NCBI GenBank assembly: GCA_002368175.1
Contig: AP018172.1
Location: forward strand, 7,691,001-7,755,000
DNA from: Calothrix sp. NIES-2098
GTDB taxonomy: Bacteria; Cyanobacteriota; Cyanobacteriia; Cyanobacteriales; Nostocaceae
Reading direction: 5' to 3'
DNA: 64,000 nt
Under the pieces are notes generated by a model. The model was not told the origin of the DNA, searched no databases, and worked only from the letters and a program-made list of their open reading frames with translations. A program made the translations under genes and the position numbers. Shown piece after piece: positions 45,525 to 55,900 of this stretch; position 1 is the first letter of the stretch; every line of letters begins with the position of its first letter.

Positions 45525-46526
45525 ATGAAAATCGTATTTTTTGGTACTCCCCAGTTTGCTGTTCCCACTCTCGAAAAATTGCTGAATCACCCAGATATTG
45601 AGGTATTAGCAGTTGTCACTCAACCAGATAAACGCCGGGAAAGAGGGAATAAACTGACACCTTCACCAATAAAAACTCTTGCTACTGCTGCTAACTTGCC
45701 TGTATGGCAACCCCAACGGCTAAAAAAACACACTGAAACGTTAAACAAACTCCAAGAAACAGATGCAGATGCCTTTGTCGTTGTAGCCTATGGGCAAATT
45801 TTGTCACAAAACATCTTAGATATGCCGAAGTTAGGCTGCATTAACGTGCATGGTTCAATTTTGCCTAAATATCGGGGTGCTGCTCCCATTCAATGGTGTT
45901 TGTATAACGGTGAGTCAGAAACGGGGATCGCTACCATGTTAATGGATGCTGGCATGGATACAGGTGCAATGCTGCTGAAAGCAACTACACCTATTGAATT
46001 ACTTGATAATGCTTACACTTTGGCTGAAAGACTCGCTACATTAGGTGCAGACTTATTGCTGGAAACCTTATTTAAACTGGAACGACAAGAAATCACAGCA
46101 ATTCCTCAAGATAATTCTGAAGCGACTTATGCACCACTAATTAAAAAGCAGGACTATAGTTTAGATTGGTCAAAGAGCGCTATGCAATTACACAACCAAA
46201 TCAGAGGCTTTTACCCTAACTGCACTGCCAGCTTTCGCAACCAAGCACTAAAAATTACTGCTACCGTTCCCCTTGGTTCTGCTTACAGCTATAAGCTACC
46301 ACCAGAATTAGAAAAAATAACTCACAAATTGCCTGATTTGTCAACGTTATCCGGTAGTCCGGGAGAAGTGGTAAACATTACCAAGGGAATTGGAGCGATT
46401 GTCCAAACTGGTGAAGGTATGTTGTTGTTGCGAGAGGTTCAGTTAGCTGGCAAACGTCCTCAGTCGGGATGGGATTTTGTTAATGGCACCCGCTTAACTG
46501 TAGGAGAGGTGTTTGAAAAAGGCTGA
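45525..46526 (+). CDS. fmt: Methionyl-tRNA formyltransferase
   Basis: A 333-residue enzyme that formylates initiator Met-tRNA with 10-formyl-THF. The N-terminal MKIVFFGTPQFAVPTLEKLL, the catalytic block INVHGSILPKYRGAAPIQWCLYNGE, and the Asp-bearing MDAGMDTGAML motif are complete. The C-terminal OB-type domain (about 205-333) is standard. The ATG at 45525 is preferred to a TTG nine bases earlier. There is no clear Shine-Dalgarno; heptamer repeats occupy the leader. Confidence 0.97.
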   Translation: MKIVFFGTPQFAVPTLEKLLNHPDIEVLAVVTQPDKRRERGNKLTPSPIKTLATAANLPVWQPQRLKKHTETLNKLQETDADAFVVVAYGQILSQNILDMPKLGCINVHGSILPKYRGAAPIQWCLYNGESETGIATMLMDAGMDTGAMLLKATTPIELLDNAYTLAERLATLGADLLLETLFKLERQEITAIPQDNSEATYAPLIKKQDYSLDWSKSAMQLHNQIRGFYPNCTASFRNQALKITATVPLGSAYSYKLPPELEKITHKLPDLSTLSGSPGEVVNITKGIGAIVQTGEGMLLLREVQLAGKRPQSGWDFVNGTRLTVGEVFEKG

Positions 46527-46550
46527 AGTGTTAAGTGTGAAGTATGAATT

Positions 46551-46916
46551 TCATCCTTCAGCCTCGATTCTTTCATAGAATCGGCAAGATGTACAAGGGC
46601 CGCTGGGATTGACTGCACAACGAACGATTTCTGATTGCGCATTGTAGCAACAAGTGGCATCGCCGATTACCCAGCGTCCGTCTACCAAGCTTTTCTCAGC
46701 TGGTCTTTGAGCAGACTGTACGTAAAGGGCGATATTATGCAAGCGGTAACGCCCTGCTTTAAGTTGGTATTTATGGCGGCGTTCCAAAACTGCGTAGGTT
46801 TTACCTTCAAAATCGAGGTAATTTCCTGGTTGGGGTGTCCAATCAAGTTGCGCTCTACCGAGGGATTGACGCGGATGCGTCAAAATCACCTCGGTTGGTA
46901 AAGAGTCTGGCTCCAT
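46551..46916 (-). CDS. DUF6464 family protein
   Basis: A 121-residue conserved cyanobacterial protein: PGNYLDFEGKTYAVLERRHKYQLKAGRYRLHNIALYVQ, then GDATCCYNAQSEIVRCAVNPSGPCTSCRFYE. The Cys-rich C-terminus (six Cys in about 27 residues) suggests metal or Fe-S binding, but no function is established. It converges on fmt with a 24-bp gap, so the 3' ends of both transcripts probably overlap. Confidence 0.82.
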   Translation of the reverse strand: MEPDSLPTEVILTHPRQSLGRAQLDWTPQPGNYLDFEGKTYAVLERRHKYQLKAGRYRLHNIALYVQSAQRPAEKSLVDGRWVIGDATCCYNAQSEIVRCAVNPSGPCTSCRFYERIEAEG

Positions 46917-47158
46917 AAGCTTATGTGATTTGATTTACATTATAAAAATGGTATCTTAGTAACCTCTTTTAGCTTAACGAATTTAGATTATAATTAATAG
47001 TTTGCTAAATCTCCTGGGTTGAGATACAGCGATCGCGTTGTGAAAGTGGATCGTTGATAGACAATCGCTGTCTGTTTGAGTTATGTAAATCAAAATCTGC
47101 CAACTGTAGATCGTTGTTGAGGCTATATTAAAGCATTCAATATCAGTAACGAGCGCCT

Positions 47159-47968
47159 ATGGCATTTATACAAGAGAGTCCAAATAAACTTATTTTGACA
47201 TTCCGACCTTGGTATATGTGGATCGTAGCGGGATTATGCTGCTGCATCTGGTTGCCTTTTTTCAGCATCTTTGCATCCCAATTCACTACTAATGCGTTAA
47301 TTTGTCAGCGTTCCCAAGCACAGTCAGAAACTTGTCATTTAGTTCAGACAAACATTTTATTTTTTCATACTAAAAATATCCCGATAGGGAAATTGCAAGG
47401 AGCTAAATTTGATAAACATAATATTAGCGATTCGACTGGTCAATTCCAAAGAGTTATCTTAATTACCAATGTAGGAGAAATAGTCTTTTCCTCGGTCAAG
47501 ACTTTTCGCCCTAACATTACTAGTTATGAACTCAATAATATTACGGATAAAATTAATCTGTTTGTCAACAATCCTCAAGAGTCAAATTTAAAGATAGAGA
47601 AGGAAGATATTTTCATAGTTAGAATTTTTGTAGTTGTAGTCATAATGAATCTGTTATGGCTTGCTTTCTGTAGTGATGTTGTTACTTGTGTTTTTGATAA
47701 AAGTCGCGGTTCTTTAACTAAAAAATGTCAGTGGTTTTTTATCATCTCTAGAACTGTAGAGTATCAATTACAAGATATTATTGATATTCATGTTCAAGAA
47801 AGGCGAAATCGCAGCGTTACAGGTTATCGCATTACCTTATTAAGAAACTCTGGTAAGGACATACATCTGACTAGTTATCATACTAATTATTTCAAAGGTA
47901 GACAAAAAATGGATGAAACCGCTGAGGCGATCGCTAAATTTTTGGGTCGATATAAAATTCTATACTAA
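47159..47968 (+). CDS. Uncharacterised membrane protein
   Basis: A 269-residue protein with one N-terminal hydrophobic segment (WYMWIVAGLCCCIWLPFFSIFA) and one central segment (FIVRIFVVVVIMNLLWLAFCSDVV, about 155-180). After the second helix comes a stretch, VTCVFDKSRGSLTKKCQWF then YQLQDIIDIHVQERRN, that resembles PH-like membrane-associated domains. No enzymatic motif is visible. It is isolated: the upstream neighbour is on the opposite strand and psaC lies 700 bp away. Confidence 0.75.
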   Translation: MAFIQESPNKLILTFRPWYMWIVAGLCCCIWLPFFSIFASQFTTNALICQRSQAQSETCHLVQTNILFFHTKNIPIGKLQGAKFDKHNISDSTGQFQRVILITNVGEIVFSSVKTFRPNITSYELNNITDKINLFVNNPQESNLKIEKEDIFIVRIFVVVVIMNLLWLAFCSDVVTCVFDKSRGSLTKKCQWFFIISRTVEYQLQDIIDIHVQERRNRSVTGYRITLLRNSGKDIHLTSYHTNYFKGRQKMDETAEAIAKFLGRYKILY

Positions 47969-48675
47969 GTAAATTCGCATGAAGATTAATCATCGTCTGC
48001 TAAATTTTTTGGGCTGAGAACCAGCGATCGCTCGTCACTTCGAGAAACCACTTTCAGGATGTTTACTAGCAGTCAAAATATCAATCAAGATTATTATGGA
48101 TAACTTTCTAGAGCGATCGCATTGTCTGTAATTTAACAGATGAATAATTATGTGTAAAACAATCTAATTCTCAGAATGCTTATTTGTCCAATACGATCGG
48201 TTATTTAAACTACCAAATTCACGAATGCACGCATGATTTGTAGTTATCATGAAACGCTGATTACGCTTCAAATTACCATTGACAAAATGCTATGATTAGC
48301 ATCGAATCAATCACAATATTACTCGGTCAACTCTTCAGTTGAATTTTGTATCCAGGTTTAGCCTGCTGAGTAGTATAGGTGAATTTCCTAACACTCTGTT
48401 TGCTGCCTAGAAGAGATTGAGTAAAGATTCATAAATCTTTACAAATAGCAGCAGTCGCAGAGAGGCAAAGGAAAGAAGCTGTCCTGTGATGTGGTTGATT
48501 TATCGGGGAATCGGGCGTTGGGGACGATATGACGAAGGCTAAATTTCACAGAATGCCTATTACATAGTTTAAAGTTATGTAGCCTTTTGATTACGGAGCC
48601 TCAGCCACTGCGGTAAACTATGCCTTGATTATGATTCCTTCGCAGAGAAGAACACTCGAAAGGAGCCTTTTTTCA
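47969..48675. other. psaC upstream region
   Basis: This 707-bp gene-free region contains several HIP1 octamers. It holds the psaC promoter and probably a long 5' leader, as expected for a light-regulated photosystem I gene. I could not place a specific -10 element or regulator site. Confidence 0.5.
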
Positions 48676-48921
48676 ATGTCTCATACCGTAAAAATCTACG
48701 ATACCTGCATTGGCTGCACCCAGTGCGTCCGCGCTTGCCCTACTGATGTATTGGAGATGGTGCCTTGGGACGGCTGCAAAGCTGCTCAAATTGCCTCTTC
48801 ACCCCGTACAGAAGACTGCGTAGGATGCAAACGCTGTGAAACCGCTTGTCCCACCGACTTTTTAAGCATCCGGGTTTACCTGGGCGCTGAAACAACTCGC
48901 AGCATGGGTCTAGCTTATTGA
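48676..48921 (+). CDS. psaC: Photosystem I iron-sulfur subunit PsaC
   Basis: The 81-residue stromal subunit carrying the FA and FB [4Fe-4S] clusters. Both ligand sets are complete (CIGCTQCVRACP and CVGCKRCETACP). Length and sequence are those of cyanobacterial PsaC, starting MSHTVKIYDTCIGC. It transfers electrons from FX to ferredoxin. GGAG 9 nt upstream of the ATG at 48676 marks the start. It is followed by a palindrome and then an intrinsic terminator, so it is transcribed alone. Confidence 0.99.
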   Translation: MSHTVKIYDTCIGCTQCVRACPTDVLEMVPWDGCKAAQIASSPRTEDCVGCKRCETACPTDFLSIRVYLGAETTRSMGLAY

Positions 48922-48988
48922 GGAATTCTTTTTAATTTCTCATTTGGCTCGCAATCAAGTGTCTTAGTTAGCAAGCACCTTTAGGATC

Positions 48989-49013
48989 GTAGGGTGGATA
49001 TTTGCCACCCTAC
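48989..49013. repeat. Palindromic repeat GTAGGGTGG / CCACCCTAC
   Basis: Perfect 9-bp arms around a 7-nt loop. This is a common dispersed palindrome type in cyanobacterial genomes. It may act as transcript 3'-end stabiliser for psaC. Confidence 0.75.
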
Positions 49014-49044
49014 AATATTGTTCTTTAAAAATAAATACTGTAAT

Positions 49045-49067
49045 AAGGAGCGATAAGCTCCTTTTTT
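49045..49067 (+). terminator. Intrinsic terminator of psaC
   Basis: A 7-bp stem (AAGGAGC / GCTCCTT) with a 5-nt loop is followed by a T-run. It lies between psaC and glmS. Confidence 0.85.
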
Positions 49068-49143
49068 CTTTGCTAAAATGGCACTTCAATGGTATCAACT
49101 TAAACACGTTGGAATCATCCTCAACAGGGAGTAGTGAACTAAA

Positions 49144-51021
49144 ATGTGCGGAATCGTTGGCTATATCGGCACTCAAGCGGCGACAGAAATTCTACTAGCT
49201 GGGTTAGAAAAACTGGAGTATCGTGGGTACGATTCCGCGGGAATCGCTACCATCTGGGAAGGTGATGTTCAATGCGTGCGGGCTAAAGGCAAACTGCATA
49301 ACTTACGTTCTAAACTCGAAAAAACAGAAAATCCGGCGCAAATAGGCATTGGTCACACTCGCTGGGCGACTCATGGTAAACCAGAAGAGTACAACGCCCA
49401 TCCCCATCTAGATACGGCGATGCGAGTAGCGGTAGTGCAAAATGGCATTATTGAAAACTACCGCGAGTTGCGAGATGAACTGAAATCAAAAGGACATCAG
49501 TTTCGTTCAGACACAGATACAGAAGTCATTCCTCACCTAATTGCCGAAATTCTCAAAACATCTTCCTCGTCTTTGCTAGATGCAGTTCGTCAAGCAGTCA
49601 AGCACCTGGAAGGTGCATTTGCGATCGCAGTAATTTCGGCAGACTATCCAGATGAATTGATTCTCGTTCGGCAACAAGCACCCTTGGTAATTGGCTTTGG
49701 ACAAGGGGAGTTCTTTTGTGCCTCCGATACGCCCGCGATCGTTGCTTATACCCGCGCAGTACTACCATTAGATAATGGAGAAATTGCGCGCTTGACTCCG
49801 TTAGGCGTGGAAATTTACAATTTTGCTGGCGATCGCCTCAAAAAGCAACCTCGATTGCTTAACTTGAATCCCACGATGGTAGAAAAGCAGGGATTCAAGC
49901 ATTTTATGCTCAAAGAAATTTACGAGCAGCCAGGAGTAGTACGCGCTAGTTTAGAAGCTTATTTCAGTAATAATGGTAATTCGGCTGCATCTACTCAGTC
50001 ACCAATTAATCTCGGTTTACCTCCAGAATTTTACGCAGACATAGAACAAATTCAAATCGTTGCTTGCGGTACTAGTTGGCACGCCGCATTAGTAGGAAAA
50101 TACTTGCTTGAACAACTAGCAGGGATTTCTACACAAGTACACTATGCTTCTGAGTATCGCTATGCGCCATCACCTTTGATACCCAACACATTAATTATTG
50201 GGGTGACACAATCAGGTGAAACAGCTGATACTCTAGCAGCTTTAGCGATGGAAAAAGAACGCCGCCAAGGTAGAGAAAGTAAATATCAAGCGCGATTGCT
50301 AGGGATTACTAATCGCCCAGAAAGCAGCCTCGGTCATATGCTTCCCCATATTATCAATACCTTAGCAGGAATAGAAATTGGGGTAGCAGCAACAAAAACC
50401 TTTATTGCGCAATTAATGGCGTTTTACGCTTTAGCGTTAGATTTATCGGCGCATCGTCAGACAATTTCCCCAGATAAAATAGCAGAGATTATTGAAGGTT
50501 TACGACACATTCCCAAAGAAATTGAAGCAACTTTAGAAACTCAAGAAAAATTAACCGAACATTTAGCCCACGATTTTGCTGAAACTCAAGATTTCATCTT
50601 TTTAGGCAGAGGAATTAACTTCCCGATCGCTTTAGAAGGCGCTTTGAAATTAAAAGAAATTAGCTACATTCACGCCGAAGGTTATCCCGCCGGAGAAATG
50701 AAACACGGCCCGATCGCGCTTTTGGATGCGAAAGTACCAGTAGTTGCGATCGCAGTTCCTGGTAGTGTTTATGAAAAGGTAATTTCTAACGCCCAGGAAG
50801 CCAAAGCCAGAGATTCTCGCTTAATTGGTGTCACACCCGTCAAAGATGGCGAAGCAGGCGAAATCTTCAACGATTTATTACCAGTACCAACTGTAGATGA
50901 ACTACTTTCCCCACTTGTTTCCGTAGTACCTCTGCAATTATTGGCTTATCATATCGCTGCCCGTCGCGGTTTAGATGTTGACCAGCCCAGAAATTTAGCC
51001 AAATCAGTAACAGTGGAATAA
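49144..51021 (+). CDS. glmS: Glutamine-fructose-6-phosphate aminotransferase
   Basis: A 625-residue enzyme making glucosamine-6-phosphate for peptidoglycan, lipid A and other glycans. The N-terminal Ntn glutaminase domain begins with the catalytic Cys (MCGIVGYIG) and contains HTRWATHGKP. Two SIS isomerase domains follow (VACGTSWHAALVG, VTQSGETADTLAAL, GRGINFPIALEGALKLKE). The typical C-terminus PRNLAKSVTVE is present. The psaC-glmS neighbourhood is, as I recall, also seen in Nostoc sp. PCC 7120. No riboswitch/ribozyme was recognised upstream. Confidence 0.98.
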   Translation: MCGIVGYIGTQAATEILLAGLEKLEYRGYDSAGIATIWEGDVQCVRAKGKLHNLRSKLEKTENPAQIGIGHTRWATHGKPEEYNAHPHLDTAMRVAVVQNGIIENYRELRDELKSKGHQFRSDTDTEVIPHLIAEILKTSSSSLLDAVRQAVKHLEGAFAIAVISADYPDELILVRQQAPLVIGFGQGEFFCASDTPAIVAYTRAVLPLDNGEIARLTPLGVEIYNFAGDRLKKQPRLLNLNPTMVEKQGFKHFMLKEIYEQPGVVRASLEAYFSNNGNSAASTQSPINLGLPPEFYADIEQIQIVACGTSWHAALVGKYLLEQLAGISTQVHYASEYRYAPSPLIPNTLIIGVTQSGETADTLAALAMEKERRQGRESKYQARLLGITNRPESSLGHMLPHIINTLAGIEIGVAATKTFIAQLMAFYALALDLSAHRQTISPDKIAEIIEGLRHIPKEIEATLETQEKLTEHLAHDFAETQDFIFLGRGINFPIALEGALKLKEISYIHAEGYPAGEMKHGPIALLDAKVPVVAIAVPGSVYEKVISNAQEAKARDSRLIGVTPVKDGEAGEIFNDLLPVPTVDELLSPLVSVVPLQLLAYHIAARRGLDVDQPRNLAKSVTVE

Positions 51022-51139
51022 AATAATACGGCTTATGTGAGTTGGTGTGGAGGAATAAAAAAGTTGGAAATTAAATAACAAACTTGGAACATAACTCTTG
51101 GGGGTAGATATTGCGATCGCCTTCAAGAGATTTTTTATG

Positions 51140-52249
51140 TTATTTACTAACTACAAGTTCTTTGTTTCTTATTACCTTAAACAGACTGTAGTTACTCATT
51201 AATTCATAGTATACAATTAGGGTTTCTTCATTAACTCGCTTGGCACTGAACCGTTCTAGGTTTTGTTTTGCTTGGTATTGAAACTTTTGTAGTTGTTGCG
51301 AATCTTTGAGCAAATGGCCTAAAGCATTTGCCAAAGTTTGACTATCTTTTGGCGGTACTAATAAACCAGCTTGTCCACCATCCAAAGTCTCTGGAATTCC
51401 ATCGACATCGCTAGCAATAATTGCACAACCTGCTTCTCGCGCTTCTGTTAGCACTAATCCAAATGATTCGCAGTGAGAAGCGAGAACAAAAATATCACTT
51501 GAGAGCATATAGCGTTGTGGTTCTGCTTGAAAGCCTTCAAAATGAATGCGGTCTGCAAAAGGTGTACTTTGCACCATTGTTTCAAACATTGGGCGATCGG
51601 GGCCGTTTCCGACTAAATATAAATGTGCTTGCGGAAACTCCTGTGCAATTTTGGTGAATGCTTCAATTAACTCGACAATACCTTTGCGAGTATACATCCC
51701 AGCTACTGTAGTAATTGCTGGACGACATAAAGGTAATGGTTGATAATCTTTAATGCTACGATGGCGGGGGCTATTTAATGTACCGTTGGATACTACTCGT
51801 AACTTACTCTTAGGTATACCACGCTGTACCATTGAATCGGCTACAGCCTTACTAACTGCAATTACTCGATCTGCCAATCCCATCAGTACAGCACTACGCT
51901 GAAACTCGTTGTGTACGGTAGAAACTAAACTATATTCAAAACCTTTTCTCAAAAGTCCTGCTAGCACAACCCCTGTCATCATATGTGCATGAACAATATC
52001 TGGCTGAAACTCTTGGATTATCTGTCGATAACGCCAAGCAACCTCGATCGCATTTATTGGTGTTCTCGATCGATCGAGGTGAAAGTGTTGAACTTCATGA
52101 CGTGCGAGTAATGTTTCGTATTCTCCCCCAGCTGAGGCGACAGCGACATCATGGCCATCGTCTGCTTGCAAACAAGCTAGGTCTACTGCTACATTGACGA
52201 TTCCATTGCCAATTTGTTGTACATGATTGGTAAGGTGTAGTATCCGCAT
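51140..52249 (-). CDS. Family-4 glycosyltransferase
   Basis: A 369-residue GT-B enzyme. The N-terminal half has HMMTGVVLAGLLRKG; the C-terminal half has the donor-binding TVAGMYTRKGIVELIEAF and EX7E-type region (ASHCESFGLVLTEAREAGCAIIASDVDGIPE). It is predicted to transfer a nucleotide-activated sugar in the cytoplasm for a polysaccharide or glycolipid. GGAGT precedes the ATG. It lies downstream of the PIG-L deacetylase gene on the same strand (166-bp gap), forming part of a glycan locus. Confidence 0.92.
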   Translation of the reverse strand: MRILHLTNHVQQIGNGIVNVAVDLACLQADDGHDVAVASAGGEYETLLARHEVQHFHLDRSRTPINAIEVAWRYRQIIQEFQPDIVHAHMMTGVVLAGLLRKGFEYSLVSTVHNEFQRSAVLMGLADRVIAVSKAVADSMVQRGIPKSKLRVVSNGTLNSPRHRSIKDYQPLPLCRPAITTVAGMYTRKGIVELIEAFTKIAQEFPQAHLYLVGNGPDRPMFETMVQSTPFADRIHFEGFQAEPQRYMLSSDIFVLASHCESFGLVLTEAREAGCAIIASDVDGIPETLDGGQAGLLVPPKDSQTLANALGHLLKDSQQLQKFQYQAKQNLERFSAKRVNEETLIVYYELMSNYSLFKVIRNKELVVSK

Positions 52250-52414
52250 TTTAATTTACTCCACAGAAAGCACGTTTTAGAAATGAATGTTTTAGAACAT
52301 AAAGGTATGTAGACACAAAAAAGAAAATAGTCTTATATGTCCTGGTGTTGATTTATTTGCTACCTAAATGAAGAGGGGTAGTCTTGAGCAAAGAACTATA
52401 GCGATCGCCAAATA

Positions 52415-53185
52415 TTAGGACTCAGATTTAAAAAATATTTCCGGCGACCTAGAAAATCGTTGTATAAAGCCACGAGGTAGGCTATTTATTTGAGAACAAT
52501 ATGAAGAAATTGCTCTATTTTTTTTGTCTTGAACTGATGCGATCGAGAGATAGTAGGCTGCGGCTATATCCTGCAATTTCAGCATAATAAATAATGGCGC
52601 TCTCCAGAACAGCCAAATAGGATATTGTAACAATTCGACTGTAATTCCTGCTTGAGCGATCGCAGCTTTGACTAAATCATAAGTAGCTTCATGATCTCGA
52701 TGGCAATCTTTCCGATGAGGTACGTATACTTCTTCTGGCTTATAATACTTTAACAAATCAACTAACTGTGTAATAGTTCGTCGTTTTTCCTCATCATTTA
52801 AATGTGGTAAAGTACCATCTCGTTTTGCTAAAAAATATATTTCTGATGAATTTACTCCTAATATTTCTAATGCCTTCTCTGCTTCTTTTTTGCGAATCTC
52901 AGTAATTACATCAGAATTAGTAGATTCCTGTCCATCCGTTAGAAAAACTACTACTACTGATACGCCATGTTCTCGTTTCAGCGCGATCGTTCCGCCACAA
53001 CCCAATGTTTCATCATCTTGGTGAGGAGAAAACACCATTGCTGATTTGTGGCTTAATGTGAGTGGCTGACTTCCATTCTGCAAAATCCAGCGCAAGATAA
53101 AACTAGAGTGCAGATATTGCGCTTGCTCAAGCCAGGTATGAGGAATTAGTTTTTGTAACTGCTGTAAATAACTTTTGATGTTCAT
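52415..53185 (-). CDS. PIG-L family deacetylase
   Basis: A 256-residue zinc-dependent deacetylase of the GlcNAc-PI/mycothiol/bacillithiol LmbE type. The metal motif is intact: FSPHQDDETLGCGG near residue 55 and HRKDCHRDHEATYDLV near 155. It probably removes an N-acetyl group from a GlcNAc-containing sugar intermediate. The neighbouring family-4 glycosyltransferase supports this. No signal peptide is seen. Confidence 0.92.
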   Translation of the reverse strand: MNIKSYLQQLQKLIPHTWLEQAQYLHSSFILRWILQNGSQPLTLSHKSAMVFSPHQDDETLGCGGTIALKREHGVSVVVVFLTDGQESTNSDVITEIRKKEAEKALEILGVNSSEIYFLAKRDGTLPHLNDEEKRRTITQLVDLLKYYKPEEVYVPHRKDCHRDHEATYDLVKAAIAQAGITVELLQYPIWLFWRAPLFIMLKLQDIAAAYYLSIASVQDKKNRAISSYCSQINSLPRGFIQRFSRSPEIFFKSES

Positions 53186-53677
53186 TGTTATTAGCTTTAT
53201 CTAGGCTTGGATAACTCATAGTTAAAGTGCAAGATATTTAATGAATCTTGAAAAAGTTATGAGATTTACAAGCATTTATAACTTGTTTTTTTGACCTATC
53301 TTGTTATCAAATCATAGTTTAGTCAACCAAAAATGTCATCTATAATATTTTGTTATTTGTGTAAAAATATCAGCTATTTAGCAATATGAATATAAAGTTT
53401 TAACAAACGCATTAAAACAGAATATGCTAATTTTATGCCTCTATTAATATCAAAACAAAAATAATTATTGTCTAAGTAAAATATGGTGTTTAATTGGCGC
53501 TAATATTCAGTCAAGTTTTGGTATTAACAGCTTATTTGTAAAAATGTAATTTAAATTTTAAAAATCTAACAGTAATTAAAAAATACGTAGGGGCACAACA
53601 ATGTTGTGCCCTTCTAAAATTGTTATAAATTGCTAGAGTTTGAAAGTCCCAAAATCTCGACTTTATGAAGAAGAATA
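53186..53677. other. Gene-free AT-rich spacer with a palindrome
   Basis: No gene. A perfect palindrome GGGCACAACA-A-TGTTGTGCCC lies at 53591-53611. On the minus strand it is followed after a few bases by a T-run, so it may terminate the propeller gene. It also matches a common cyanobacterial dispersed palindrome type. Confidence 0.65.
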
Positions 53678-55900
53678 TTATCCTTGTAATCTATAGACAA
53701 TTACTTTCCCTTTCCAATCTTCTTCAACGAATACTAAATACTCACCATTGGCACGCTGAAAAGCGCGGATACCATAAGGTATATCAATCCAACCACTTTC
53801 ACCTGCAACTTCTGGGCCGGGTTTGAATTGTTGAACTTGTACTCCTGTTTTGGCATTATAAACGTGTACTTCTGCTGTTTTAAATGTGACGATAAATACA
53901 TAGTCTCCTGCTACACTCATGGCGGCGGTAGACACTTCGCGCTTCCCTGTAGTGTCGTAAGGAACTACAGTGCGCCAACGCAGAGTAGGATTTTCTTGAC
54001 TCCAATTATCAAAACGGACAATCTCCGATCCGACAACACCAGTATCGTCACCTGTTGCCGGACGAGCTACAGTGAAGCCTGACAAATACATGGTATCTGT
54101 TTCTGGGAAATACTCAATCCGCCGCAAATCGCTAAAGATACTCGGCGTTTTTTGCTTTTTCATGGAACTATATCCATAGATAGGATTGCCATGAGGATCA
54201 ATTCCCTGTAGCGGGTAGTGGCGGATACCGATACCATCTATACTACGCAACGCTTTCCAAACATCGCCTTTGCTGTCTACCCACCAGCCTCCTAAGTAGG
54301 GATAATCTTCGCTTTTGTCGTACTCACCCTCATCGAACGCACCATTACCATTGCGATCGCGCCAAATCCATTCGCCTTTTTGTGGTTGATGTGGCGGCCA
54401 ATTACCAGAAATTGATGCTTTACCTGCACCATTAGTTTCAACAAACATTCCCGATGGAATGGCTATTTTGTTCTTGTTGTTGGAATCAAAACGATAGATT
54501 TGCAGAAAGCTACTATACATATTTGTGATAAACAAATATGGCTTGCCTTGAATGCGGCGGAAAATCGTAGCATCTGGGGATGTATGTAACCGTGGATCTT
54601 GAGGATATTTGAAAGGATTGAGGGTGTAGTTCTTGAAAGTCCATTGCTTTCCTGGCGGTTGGCTGTAGTCCATCACAAAATGTTCTTGCTTGGTGAACAA
54701 ATCGACGCCATCAGTTTGCGGATCTGCATCAGCATTATCGATAAACAACAATCCCAACAATTGCCAAACTAGCTTTCCTGATGGTGATAATTTTCTTAAG
54801 TCTGTTCCCGAATTATTAAAACCATTACTGTTTACATAAATATTACCTGCGGCATCTGCACCTACTCCTGTGATGCCGTAAAATTTTAAATCTTGGATTT
54901 CTCCAGCTTTACCTGCAAAAACACCACCTTTAGTGCCGAAAGTCCCAACCTGTAAGGGTTTATCTGTAACGTTGTAAACTAATATCTGTTGATGCGGCCC
55001 ATTTTCAGCTACTAAAAGCCTACCTTGAGGATCGATGGCGATCGCAGTTGGTTGGACAACTTGAGTAATCTCTTGAGGTAATTGTTTTCCCGTGTGGGAA
55101 TAATGCAGAATTCTGGCAGGAATCTTACCTTTTTTGCTTTGAATAATCCACAAATTCCCTTCGCGATCGACAGTTATTGCACCTGGTCTAGCAACGCTAA
55201 AACTGCGTAGTTCCTTCATCGTTTCGGTACTATAAACCCGAATGCGATTAGCAGCCGAATCGCTGACATATAATTCTTTGTTTGCAGTTGCTAATCCTGT
55301 AATTTCACCTTTCGTACTAGCAATTAGCATACTTTTATCCCAACCACGACCATCAGCAAAAGGTGCAGGTTTTCCAGATAAGTCATAGCGTCTGACGCAG
55401 TACCAATTTGTTCCCTCTGGCGGATAATCTTTCTCTGTTTTGCCAATTGCTCCTTGCGCTATAGCTAAGTAAATATATTTACTATCTGCTGTTACGGCTT
55501 TACCACCAGTACGACTCCAACCGTGAGTATCATCAGCCATACCAATAATTTTGCCATCTTTATAAATTCCGGCTTCCCTACCTGCTTCATCCCAAATACT
55601 ATTGGTATAGACTGTGCCATTAGCAGCAACATACATTGCTTCTATATGGTTTTGTACCCATTCTTTTCCGCCACCAAAAGTATTACCAATCCAAGATGTT
55701 TTATACGCGCTGGTAGGCGAGCCGCTGACAGTCCAGCGTGTACTTATGGCAGTAGAACTAACAATTACTCCGATTGTCAAGCAAAGTAAAAACGTGACAA
55801 ACTTTCTTTGTTTAAAACTTCGCTTTCGAGACATCTGCTTTGCCAATTGGTTAATTTGATAGCAGATTCTTCTGAGTTCTTGCATTAATCTAAATTTCAT
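53678..55900 (-). CDS. Secreted NHL/SMP-30-like beta-propeller protein
   Basis: A 740-residue protein. One N-terminal hydrophobic segment (FVTFLLCLTIGVIVSSTAISTRW, about 32-54) serves as signal or anchor. The rest is repeated beta-propeller sequence: GEITGLATANKELYVSDSAANRIRVYS, GAITVDREGNLWIIQS, TAIAIDPQGRLLVAENG, VGADAAGNIYVNSN and DRNGNGAFDEGEYD, the last resembling a calcium-binding loop. It is probably periplasmic or surface-located. No catalytic residues can be assigned. It shares the strand with the glycosyltransferase and deacetylase genes and is divergent from the two plus-strand glycosyltransferases. The start has GGAGAT upstream. Its role in this glycan locus is unknown. Confidence 0.85.
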   Translation of the reverse strand: MKFRLMQELRRICYQINQLAKQMSRKRSFKQRKFVTFLLCLTIGVIVSSTAISTRWTVSGSPTSAYKTSWIGNTFGGGKEWVQNHIEAMYVAANGTVYTNSIWDEAGREAGIYKDGKIIGMADDTHGWSRTGGKAVTADSKYIYLAIAQGAIGKTEKDYPPEGTNWYCVRRYDLSGKPAPFADGRGWDKSMLIASTKGEITGLATANKELYVSDSAANRIRVYSTETMKELRSFSVARPGAITVDREGNLWIIQSKKGKIPARILHYSHTGKQLPQEITQVVQPTAIAIDPQGRLLVAENGPHQQILVYNVTDKPLQVGTFGTKGGVFAGKAGEIQDLKFYGITGVGADAAGNIYVNSNGFNNSGTDLRKLSPSGKLVWQLLGLLFIDNADADPQTDGVDLFTKQEHFVMDYSQPPGKQWTFKNYTLNPFKYPQDPRLHTSPDATIFRRIQGKPYLFITNMYSSFLQIYRFDSNNKNKIAIPSGMFVETNGAGKASISGNWPPHQPQKGEWIWRDRNGNGAFDEGEYDKSEDYPYLGGWWVDSKGDVWKALRSIDGIGIRHYPLQGIDPHGNPIYGYSSMKKQKTPSIFSDLRRIEYFPETDTMYLSGFTVARPATGDDTGVVGSEIVRFDNWSQENPTLRWRTVVPYDTTGKREVSTAAMSVAGDYVFIVTFKTAEVHVYNAKTGVQVQQFKPGPEVAGESGWIDIPYGIRAFQRANGEYLVFVEEDWKGKVIVYRLQG

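Noticed and set aside
49068..49143. glmS ribozyme or riboswitch
   Set aside because: The leader after the psaC terminator is only about 75 bases and shows no ribozyme core; cyanobacteria are not known to me to carry it here.
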